Shown piece after piece: positions 1 through 4,810 of a stretch of 11,298 nt of DNA (position 1 is the stretch's first letter; each line of letters opens with the position of its first letter). The position numbers and the translations under genes were made by a program. This DNA comes from Clostridia bacterium (GTDB taxonomy: Bacteria > Bacillota_A > Clostridia > Oscillospirales > CAG-272). Location of the stretch: assembly GCA_017632155.1 (NCBI GenBank), contig JAGBRZ010000248.1:1-11298 (forward strand), read 5' to 3'. The notes below the pieces were generated by a model. The model was not told the DNA's origin. It worked only from the letters and a program-made list of their open reading frames with translations, and searched no databases.

Positions 1-170
1 GTGATCGAACTGACTCCTCCGAACTCCACCCATTCGTCATATTTATCCAAGACCTCACGCTTGCCCTTCTGACCGGGAACGGATGAGTAAAATGATTTTT
101 TGACTCCGTTATGCTGGCCTTGAATTATCCAGAGCTTTTTTGTTTTGTTCCACTTCGGGCTTGCCATCAT
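1..170 (-). CDS. Phage tyrosine integrase, N-terminal fragment (cut by window start)
   Basis: Only the first 56 codons are inside the window, and the frame is open to base 1. The reading begins MMASPKWNKTKKLWIIQ and continues with a YSSVPGQKGKREV stretch. This fits the N-terminal arm-type DNA-binding domain of phage integrases from Gram-positive bacteria: a Trp-rich beta-strand start (W7, W14), a basic turn, and a helix near residues 37-50. The catalytic Arg/His/Tyr domain would lie outside the window. The start ATG (170-168) overlaps the TGA of the upstream repressor gene in an ATGA junction, with a strong AAGGGGGG ribosome binding site just before it, so the two genes should share one leftward transcript. 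An integrase next to the repressor suggests that attP lies further left. The family call comes from motif style alone, since no catalytic residue can be seen. Confidence 0.7.
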   Translation of the reverse strand, partial: MMASPKWNKTKKLWIIQGQHNGVKKSFYSSVPGQKGKREVLDKYDEWVEFGGVSSI

Positions 171-484
171 TTCCCCCCTTGTGAATCTAAAAGGGCTTGA
201 TAGTATGCCAAGAGCCTCGTCTGGTTCTCCTCATTGAGTTTATATAGTTCGACTTTAGGCTGCAGGATCTCGCCCTTCATGTTTACGTCATAGCCCAAGA
301 GCCACGCAGGAGATACACCCAGAGCGTTCGCCATCGCTCCGATGTTTGACTGCTTCGGCTTGAACTCGCCATGTAAATATCGGGAAATCTGTCCTTTACT
401 GATGCCGCTATGCCTTGCAAGGTCTGCGGCGGTCCATCCCCTTAACTCAAGGGCCTCATTTAATCGTTCAATAATGTCGGTCAT
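167..484 (-). CDS. XRE/CI-type phage repressor, short form
   Basis: This 105-residue protein has a clear Cro/C1-type helix-turn-helix at about residues 5-66 (turn and recognition helix around AADLARHSGISKGQISRYL, ending in the family's common WLLGYD). It is followed by only about 40 residues, probably a dimerisation tail. By position it is the lysogeny repressor: it is divergent from the early operon and lies upstream of the integrase gene. It has no S24/LexA-like autocleavage domain, and no ImmA-type metalloprotease lies beside it, so RecA-stimulated self-cleavage is not an obvious route to induction. The start at 484 has a GGGAG ribosome binding site about 10 nt upstream and a good leftward promoter (512-540) whose -35 lies inside the first of three 16-bp operator-like repeats, which would allow autoregulation. 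The HTH is plain to see; the repressor role is inferred from context. Confidence 0.85.
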   Translation of the reverse strand: MTDIIERLNEALELRGWTAADLARHSGISKGQISRYLHGEFKPKQSNIGAMANALGVSPAWLLGYDVNMKGEILQPKVELYKLNEENQTRLLAYYQALLDSQGGK

Positions 485-502
485 TTTCTTTTTTCTCCCT
501 TC

Positions 503-531
503 TCACAAATGATTATATGACAATTTTGTGA
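503..531. promoter_or_regulatory. Inverted repeat over the repressor promoter -10
   Basis: TCACAAA (503-509) and TTTGTGA (525-531) are perfect 7-bp arms 15 bp apart, and they bracket the leftward -10. The sequence differs from the GTTSCA/TGGAAC operators. It could therefore be a site for a second regulator, for instance the Cro-like protein encoded at 644. This is inference from position and symmetry. Confidence 0.4.
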
Positions 532-540
532 CAGTTGCAA
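512..540 (-). promoter_or_regulatory. Leftward promoter for repressor-integrase
   Basis: Read on the minus strand, a -35 TTGCAA (540-535) is separated by exactly 17 bp from a perfect -10 TATAAT (517-512). It lies about 30 bp upstream of the repressor start, with a ribosome binding site between them. The -35 lies inside operator-like repeat 1 (534-549), so protein bound there would block this promoter. Confidence 0.8.
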
Positions 541-549
541 AAATGGAAT
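534..549. promoter_or_regulatory. Operator-like repeat 1
   Basis: GTTGCAAAAATGGAAT is an imperfect dyad (GTTGCA-AAAA-TGGAAt). It shares 15 of 16 bases with repeat 2, which starts 24 bp downstream. It contains the -35 hexamer of the repressor promoter. Confidence 0.65.
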
Positions 550-557
550 TTTTAGGG

Positions 558-573
558 GTTGCAAAAATGGAAC
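558..573. promoter_or_regulatory. Operator-like repeat 2
   Basis: GTTGCAAAAATGGAAC has the same dyad as repeat 1. It also covers a possible second rightward -35 (TTGCAA, 559-564), which has a weak TAAGAT -10 16 bp further on (581-586). Confidence 0.65.
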
Positions 574-590
574 TCAATGGTAAGATAAGT

Positions 591-619
591 TTGACAGTTC
601 CAGAAATGGAACCGAAAAT
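591..619 (+). promoter_or_regulatory. Rightward early promoter
   Basis: A perfect -35 TTGACA (591-596) is followed after exactly 17 bp by a weaker -10 GAAAAT (614-619). A GGGAGG ribosome binding site and the Cro-like start at 644 follow. The spacer is almost entirely occupied by operator-like repeat 3, so bound repressor and RNA polymerase would compete directly. Confidence 0.65.
597..612. promoter_or_regulatory. Operator-like repeat 3 (perfect palindrome arms)
   Basis: GTTCCAGAAATGGAAC has perfect 6-bp arms (GTTCCA/TGGAAC) around a 4-bp centre. This makes it the best-formed copy of the 16-bp element and probably the strongest site. It lies between the -35 and -10 of the rightward promoter. 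Confidence 0.7.
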
Positions 620-643
620 CAAAGAGAAGGGAGGAAGAAATCA

Positions 644-889
644 ATGGCTTACAAGACGGAAAAGCTGGAGGCTCGCATCGTTGAAAAATACGGCACGCAT
701 AAGGCTTTTTGTGAAGCTCTCGGTATAGCGGAGTCGACACTCAGCAGATACCTCAGCAACGGCCGTGACTGGAGGGGTTCGACACTCATGAAGGCGGTCA
801 GCTTGCTCGAGATACCGCTGGATGAAATCAATGCTTATTTTTTTGATCCGAGAGTTCCACAAACGAAACTTAAAGGGGTGAAAGTATGA
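644..889 (+). CDS. Cro-like HTH regulator (DUF739-type)
   Basis: This 81-residue protein is the first gene of the rightward operon. It has a helix-turn-helix around residues 15-40 (KYGTHKAFCEALGIAESTLS, then RYLSNGRDWRGS) and ends in a helix with PLDEINAYFFDPRV. This layout matches the small DUF739/Cro-like proteins that Gram-positive phages encode opposite their repressor. It would bind the intergenic operators and favour lytic growth. The start has an AAGGGAGG ribosome binding site about 10 nt upstream. Its stop overlaps the next start in an ATGA junction. The HTH is seen directly; the Cro role comes from position and family knowledge. Confidence 0.8.
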   Translation: MAYKTEKLEARIVEKYGTHKAFCEALGIAESTLSRYLSNGRDWRGSTLMKAVSLLEIPLDEINAYFFDPRVPQTKLKGVKV

Positions 890-1086
890 AGACCACGAGA
901 CCGGGCGCGGCAAGATACCCAAAACTATATCAAGTCTTCAGCTCGTCGCAGGAGATAGCCGACACGATAAACAGATCGCCCTCTTACGTTAAGAAGGCAC
1001 TCAAACAAGGCTTTACGAAGCGAGAGATGGAAATGATAGAAAAGGCGAAGAACCGCACCGACTTATTTGAGGAGCGGATCGCATGA
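886..1086 (+). CDS. Small HTH-like early protein
   Basis: The product is a 66-residue basic protein. The middle (QEIADTINRSPSYVKKALKQ, about residues 23-42) reads as a helix-turn-helix, with a final helix TKREMEMIEKAK. No named family is recognised. It follows the Cro-like gene through an ATGA overlap, with a GGGGTG ribosome binding site before it, and it ends in another ATGA overlap with the 3D-domain gene. A DNA-binding accessory regulator of the switch is the natural guess, but nothing in the sequence proves it. Confidence 0.6.
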   Translation: MKTTRPGAARYPKLYQVFSSSQEIADTINRSPSYVKKALKQGFTKREMEMIEKAKNRTDLFEERIA

Positions 1087-1781
1087 CAGACGAGCAGACC
1101 ATTCGATCCGTCAACGCGCTTTTACTACTCGCTTTTATGCTCATAAACCAAGCAATCTTAACAATACCCTACGCGCTTGACGATCACAAAGAGAAGAAGA
1201 AGGAAATCAAACAGAAGTTTGAAACGTACTACATCCCCGAGATAGTTGAGGAAGTCAGAAGACCGAACGAGGCGATCATCGGAGAGGCGAAGCTTAGGAA
1301 CGAGTGGAATGACATCACGGTCACATACACCACGATCGAACTTGATTATCTGGGGCGGTATTTCATAACGGCCTACTGTCCGGAAGAGTGCGGAGGTTCG
1401 TGGATGACATCCAGCGGAGCGATCTGTCACTACTCGGATATATGGAGCGAACCGACCACCTGCGCAATAGATCGCAACTATCACGGCTATAACGAAATTT
1501 TACAAGTCGGAGATCCAGACGATCCCGAGCGCAAGATCTACATCACAGAGGACACAGGTCCGGGAGTCAGAGGCTTATGGATCGACTGCTTCGTGATAAC
1601 GATGGATGAAGTCAGAGCGTGGCCGACAGGCTGGAAGCCAGTCTATTCAGTTTCATACGTCACACACACATTAACAAAAAACGAAAGGATGGAGAACCAT
1701 GAACACTACAACGATGTTATTCACTTTGGCCGCTTTGATAGTCGGCTTCATTTTGGGGATGGTTGCGGAGTTGCTGGCTGA
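1083..1781 (+). CDS. Membrane-anchored 3D-domain protein
   Basis: The 232-residue product has one hydrophobic segment near the N-terminus (about residues 10-31), a charged Lys/Glu-rich stalk (32-75) and a C-terminal 3D domain (about 90-190). The three aspartates that name the domain are visible: D130 in CAID, D157 in TEDTGPG and D168 in LWIDCF. The family (YuiC- and MltA-like double-psi barrels) acts on peptidoglycan glycan strands. Five cysteines lie within the domain. The N-terminus is acidic and the residues after the hydrophobic segment are basic, so membrane orientation is uncertain and an external location cannot be assumed. The start overlaps the preceding stop (ATGA), with GAGGAG upstream. 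The last 28 codons overlap the next gene in another frame. An early-region location is unusual for a wall enzyme; a role in envelope change or superinfection control is speculative. Confidence 0.75.
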   Translation: MTDEQTIRSVNALLLLAFMLINQAILTIPYALDDHKEKKKEIKQKFETYYIPEIVEEVRRPNEAIIGEAKLRNEWNDITVTYTTIELDYLGRYFITAYCPEECGGSWMTSSGAICHYSDIWSEPTTCAIDRNYHGYNEILQVGDPDDPERKIYITEDTGPGVRGLWIDCFVITMDEVRAWPTGWKPVYSVSYVTHTLTKNERMENHEHYNDVIHFGRFDSRLHFGDGCGVAG

Positions 1782-1953
1782 GGCTGAACAGATTGGTTAT
1801 TTGAATCAGAAGCTCGATCACTACCGTCAGCGCAACGCAGACCTTGAGCAGCAGCTCGCAAACGAGAGAGCGCTCCATGATGTCACATATTTCGAGATCA
1901 CCGACAAGTCTGTAGTTCCCGAGAACATTCCAGACTTCACAGGAAACTTTTGA
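1699..1953 (+). CDS. Small membrane/coiled-coil protein
   Basis: This 84-residue protein has an N-terminal transmembrane segment (about 6-26, LFTLAALIVGFILGMVAELL) followed by a Leu/Gln-rich helix likely to form a coiled coil (about 28-60). The tail is acidic. The reading frame starts 83 nt inside the 3D-domain gene, and the transmembrane segment is encoded entirely by the overlap. A GGAG ribosome binding site sits 5 nt before the ATG, which supports real translation. Pairing with the upstream membrane-anchored 3D protein suggests they may act together at the membrane. The architecture loosely recalls spanin-type or holin-associated proteins, but no family is recognised. Confidence 0.65.
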   Translation: MNTTTMLFTLAALIVGFILGMVAELLAEAEQIGYLNQKLDHYRQRNADLEQQLANERALHDVTYFEITDKSVVPENIPDFTGNF

Positions 1954-1954
1954 C

Positions 1955-2164
1955 ATGGAACAGCTCGACCTTTTTAACATCGTCGACAAAGACAATATAT
2001 CGTTTTATATCGTCTACCTCGACGAGGAGCACGTTCTCAAACATTCAGAACAACTCAATGCAACAAAGTCCACCATTTACACCGTGATCGGTGACTGGTG
2101 CAAGCAACACGAGAATTATCGCTTTATGTATTACAAAGCAAACAAATCTATTTGGGAGGATTAA
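1955..2164 (+). CDS. Hypothetical early phage protein (69 aa)
   Basis: The protein is small and acidic, rich in aromatic residues (FYIVYLDEEHVL near residues 17-28 and YRFMYYKANKSIW near the end), and is probably a compact alpha/beta fold. It contains one Cys and no recognised motif. It starts one base after the preceding stop with a modest AGGAAAC-type site, and the ribosome binding site of the Gp157 gene lies inside its 3' end. Its place in a tight operon argues that it is real. Its function is unknown. Confidence 0.6.
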   Translation: MEQLDLFNIVDKDNISFYIVYLDEEHVLKHSEQLNATKSTIYTVIGDWCKQHENYRFMYYKANKSIWED

Positions 2165-2169
2165 CACAA

Positions 2170-2676
2170 ATGGCATCTATTTACGAACTTAATGCCGAGT
2201 TTATGACACTCTGGCAGCTTATGGAAGACGGAACCCTCGAAGACGAGGCACTCATCGGAGCGTTTGACGTGGCGAAGGAAGACCTCGCCGACAAGTTAGA
2301 GGGTTATTGCAAATTTATCAAGAACCTCGAGAGCGACATCGCAGGACTCAAGGAAGAAGAGAAGCGACTGGCTACACGCAGGAAGACTATGGAGAACACA
2401 GTCGAGAGAGCAAAGCAGGCCATGAAGTTCGCCATGCAGACCGCAGGCGAGAAGAAGATCGCAGCGGGTTCGTTTACTTGCTCAGTCCAGCAGAACCCTC
2501 CGAAGGTGGTCCTTGATGAGCCATATATCGAAAACATCCCGGAGAAGTACCTCACACCGCAGGAGCCGACAATCAACAAGAAGCTCATGCTCGAGGTCCT
2601 CAAGGACAATTATGAGACTCCGGAGCTGCAGGGCATCGCACACCTTGAGACAGACGAGAGTCTAAGGATCAGATAA
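2170..2676 (+). CDS. Gp157-family phage protein
   Basis: The 168-residue protein matches the Siphovirus Gp157 pattern throughout: an N-terminal ASIYELNAEF start, a long Glu/Lys-rich coiled coil (about residues 40-95), then a core with SFTCSVQQNPPKVV and IPEKYLTPQEPTINKK, ending in the family's typical ESLRIR. Gp157 genes usually lie directly upstream of phage single-strand annealing genes, as here (ERF at 3774), and were first linked to phage resistance in Streptococcus thermophilus; the biochemical role is unsettled. The start at 2170 is chosen over an in-frame ATG at 2098 because GGGAGGA lies 10 nt before it and the family begins at this residue. The longer version would overlap the previous gene by 67 nt and add non-family sequence. 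Confidence 0.9.
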   Translation: MASIYELNAEFMTLWQLMEDGTLEDEALIGAFDVAKEDLADKLEGYCKFIKNLESDIAGLKEEEKRLATRRKTMENTVERAKQAMKFAMQTAGEKKIAAGSFTCSVQQNPPKVVLDEPYIENIPEKYLTPQEPTINKKLMLEVLKDNYETPELQGIAHLETDESLRIR

Positions 2677-2678
2677 CT

Positions 2679-2876
2679 ATGTTTATTTGTGATACCTGCG
2701 CCTATGACGTAAAAGGCTGCTGTGATTATAACGAACCACTCGGGCGGTTTTGCGTTTTAGGTAGTGCATATAAGCCCAAACAATTCGAACAGATAACTAT
2801 TTTTGAAATATTAGAGGAGGAAGATTTTAATGGCTCAATTATCAGTATTCGAGAAGCTGAAGCACTTCAGCGATAA
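2679..2876 (+). CDS. Small Cys-rich hypothetical protein
   Basis: The 65-residue product carries C4-x2-C7, C14-C15 and C25 in its first 25 residues, suggesting metal binding, then an acidic helix-forming tail. The start is two bases after the Gp157 stop and has no strong ribosome binding site, so coupled translation is likely. Its last 47 nt overlap the next gene, whose ribosome binding site (GAGGAGG) lies inside it. No named family is recognised. Confidence 0.6.
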   Translation: MFICDTCAYDVKGCCDYNEPLGRFCVLGSAYKPKQFEQITIFEILEEEDFNGSIISIREAEALQR

Positions 2877-3477
2877 AGACCTTACTTGTTCCATCGGCAA
2901 GAACAACTCAATAGATTTTGTTTTTAGGCATGACTCATGGAAGCAGTTCACAACTTCCGAACATATTGCCGTTTATATCGGGAACACAGGCAAACTCAAG
3001 TTTGACGATCCCGAGAAGAAGAAGGGCGTGATCTATAAGCTCAAGAAGTCAAAGGTGGGCACTCCGTCAATCGCAGAGCACACTCGTTATATGCGAATTA
3101 ACGGACAGGCGCATCCCGAACTTCTGGAAGCGGCGAAGAAGATGATCGGAGACTATAACATCCCGAAGAGAGAAGACGAGACCGCTGCATCATTGAAATT
3201 AGATCCAGCTATGAAGTATGTAACCCAGAGGACCGCGGAGCTCATCGCTGACCACTATCCCAGATCTGTCACAGTCGAGGAAGTCCGTGAGGCTATGAAC
3301 CAGCCGACACTATTGGCAAACGCAGACGGAGACCGTGACAACTTCAGAGCTGACGCGATTACCTTCTTGGAAATGGCGCAGAGCCCGGAGGAACGTGTCG
3401 AGATCTGGAAGACACTCGCCTCGATCTATGGCAAGAGGGAAGTCTATGAAGACAAGCCCGGGAAGTGGAACGTGTGA
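2830..3477 (+). CDS. Hypothetical protein of the recombination module
   Basis: The product is 215 residues long. The first half is basic and beta-rich (VFRHDSWKQF, HIAVYIGNTGKLKF, then GVIYKLKKSK and HTRYMRINGQ); the second half is helical and acidic, with a TVEEVREAMNQPTL segment and an SPEERVEIWKTLASIYGK segment. It is soluble, without signal peptide or membrane segments. No family is recognised. GAGGAGG upstream supports the start. A basic N-terminal domain next to ERF and Gp157 genes is compatible with a DNA-binding partner in recombination or replication, but that rests on neighbours only. Confidence 0.75.
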   Translation: MAQLSVFEKLKHFSDKDLTCSIGKNNSIDFVFRHDSWKQFTTSEHIAVYIGNTGKLKFDDPEKKKGVIYKLKKSKVGTPSIAEHTRYMRINGQAHPELLEAAKKMIGDYNIPKREDETAASLKLDPAMKYVTQRTAELIADHYPRSVTVEEVREAMNQPTLLANADGDRDNFRADAITFLEMAQSPEERVEIWKTLASIYGKREVYEDKPGKWNV

Positions 3478-3487
3478 GGTGGTAATC

Positions 3488-3772
3488 ATGGCAAACAAAA
3501 AGTATTGGATAGTTTTCCAAACGCGCTGCGGTGCGTTCGTCAGTTCCCAGAAGTTAACAAAAGAGGAAGCTACGGAGATCTTCAGAAGACCACCGACAGA
3601 GTCAGACTTTACGGAAGCGTTCGGTCTGTGGCACTCCGAGAACTTCGTCTATGGCTACGTCTACGGTGAGCGCTGGACTTTAAGAGATGCGGAGAACTAT
3701 GCACTCTGCGACAACATCAAAAGACTTGAGTCGTTAAGGCTCCAAGTCAAAAAGACATTAGAGGAGGTATAA
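3488..3772 (+). CDS. Hypothetical protein (94 aa)
   Basis: The protein begins MANKKYWIVFQTRCGAFVSS and has many aromatic residues (FGLWHSENFVYGYVYGERW in the middle) followed by a C-terminal helix ending KKTLEEV. No family is recognised. The start at 3488 is supported by GTGAGGTGG upstream. An in-frame start at 3335 would run 143 nt into the previous gene and add an Arg/Ser-rich stretch typical of out-of-frame reading, so it is rejected. The gene is followed after one base by the ERF start, whose GAGGAGG site is in its last codons. Confidence 0.7.
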   Translation: MANKKYWIVFQTRCGAFVSSQKLTKEEATEIFRRPPTESDFTEAFGLWHSENFVYGYVYGERWTLRDAENYALCDNIKRLESLRLQVKKTLEEV

Positions 3773-3773
3773 C

Positions 3774-4535
3774 ATGGCGGAAATAAACAAGGCAACAGAG
3801 CCCACAATGACACTTAGGGAGAAGCTCATGCACATACAGGAAGAGCTGAAGGCTCCCAAGAATCTCCGCAACAGCTTCGGAGGATATAACTACCGCAACG
3901 CGGAGAGCATCCTCGAAGCACTCAAGCCTTTACTGGTTAAGTACGGCGCCACAGTCACGATCACGGACACGATCGAGGAGATAGGCGGCCGCATCTACGT
4001 CAAAGCCACGGCTGCAATCTGGGACACAGAGCGCAAAGACGTGGCAAACATTAACAACATACCGATAAGCGTGGAAGCGTTCGCCAGAGAAGCGGAGACC
4101 AAAAAGGGAATGGATGACGCACAGGTCACAGGCGCGACCTCATCCTATGCCCGAAAGTATGCCCTTAATGGTCTGTTTTTGCTCGATGATACCGAAGACG
4201 TTGATAGTGAGGCATACCAGAAGGCCGCCAGAGAGCCCCAGAGCGCTCCGCAGGCTTCAAGTAATAAAACTACACCCAAAGCCAAGCCGAAGGCACAGAG
4301 CAAGCCACAGGGAGCCACACAGCCCGCTCCTGCACCGCAGACACAACCCCAGCCGACAGATCCCGAGATTGACACGGCAAGGAAGGAACTGCGTGACTTC
4401 ATGAAGGCGAACGGAATCGACAACTCCATCATAGTCCCGGCTTGTGGACTGGGACCACATAGCACGGCGCAGGACTATCGTGACGCGCTCGACTATGCCA
4501 AGAACCTCGTGAGGCTCATGGGGGGCGAGCAGTGA
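3774..4535 (+). CDS. ERF-family single-strand annealing protein
   Basis: This 253-residue protein has an ERF domain at about residues 12-150, with FGGYNYRNAESILEALKPLL (35-54) and the DDAQVTGATSSYARKYALNG block (114-133) followed by an acidic DDTEDVD. A Pro/Gln/Ala-rich linker (152-197) joins a small helical C-terminal domain (198-253), the usual ERF arrangement. ERF proteins bind and anneal single-stranded DNA during phage recombination and genome circularisation; here the helpers would be SSB (6834), Gp157 (2170) and RusA (5943). GAGGAGG lies before the start. The stop overlaps a GTG start of the next gene. The strong Pro/Gln skew in the linker creates several false open frames on both strands. 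Confidence 0.93.
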   Translation: MAEINKATEPTMTLREKLMHIQEELKAPKNLRNSFGGYNYRNAESILEALKPLLVKYGATVTITDTIEEIGGRIYVKATAAIWDTERKDVANINNIPISVEAFAREAETKKGMDDAQVTGATSSYARKYALNGLFLLDDTEDVDSEAYQKAAREPQSAPQASSNKTTPKAKPKAQSKPQGATQPAPAPQTQPQPTDPEIDTARKELRDFMKANGIDNSIIVPACGLGPHSTAQDYRDALDYAKNLVRLMGGEQ

Positions 4536-4810
4536 AGGAAAAGATCCTCGAGACGGTAATCACCAAATGCGCCGAGACGATAGCGAGAGCGCTGAGAGCC
4601 TACTCGGGGGAACGCATAGGCTGCAAGATCTACGTCGAGACAAGAGTGAAGGACCACGATGGCGGTGACTCGTACAGTGTGATCGCGAGGTTTAAGCCCT
4701 CACAGTTGCAAGCTATGGAGCCTATTTTTCGAGAGATACAATACGACACCCAGAGCGACGGGACCGAACTGATAAGAAGAACGGAGGAGGCCGATGATTT
4801 TCAGATCTAA
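4532..4810 (+). CDS. Hypothetical protein (92 aa), GTG start
   Basis: The protein starts with a helix (KEKILETVITKCAETIARAL) followed by a beta-rich section (IGCKIYVETRVKDHDGGDSY) and an acidic end. It starts with GTG in a GTGA overlap with the ERF stop, with GGGGGCGAG just upstream. Its last 17 nt overlap the initiator gene, whose GGAGGAGG site lies inside it. No family is recognised. It sits between recombination and replication genes, so an accessory role there is likely but unproven. Confidence 0.65.
   Translation: MKEKILETVITKCAETIARALRAYSGERIGCKIYVETRVKDHDGGDSYSVIARFKPSQLQAMEPIFREIQYDTQSDGTELIRRTEEADDFQI

Noticed and set aside
528..728. Plus-strand open frame of 66 codons across the operator region
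   Set aside because: It covers the promoters and operators, then runs out of frame into the Cro-like gene; its repeated peptide simply reflects the operator repeats.
1158..1484. Minus-strand open frame of 108 codons
   Set aside because: It is antisense to the well-supported 3D-domain gene and its translation shows no recognisable domain.
1690..1781. Frameshift joining the 3D-domain gene to the 84-aa membrane protein
   Set aside because: No slippery heptamer was seen at the overlap, and the second gene has its own GGAG site and ATG.
2098..2169. N-terminal extension of the Gp157 protein
   Set aside because: It would overlap the preceding gene by 67 nt; the strong GGGAGGA site and family start point to 2170.
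3335..3487. N-terminal extension of the 94-aa protein
   Set aside because: The extension is an Arg/Ser-rich shifted reading of the previous gene, and a ribosome binding site is present at the inner start.
4145..4465. Minus-strand open frames of 106 and 67 codons opposite the ERF gene
   Set aside because: They mirror the Pro/Gln/Ala-rich linker and have Cys/Gly/Leu-rich low-complexity translations; the sense-strand ERF protein is clear.
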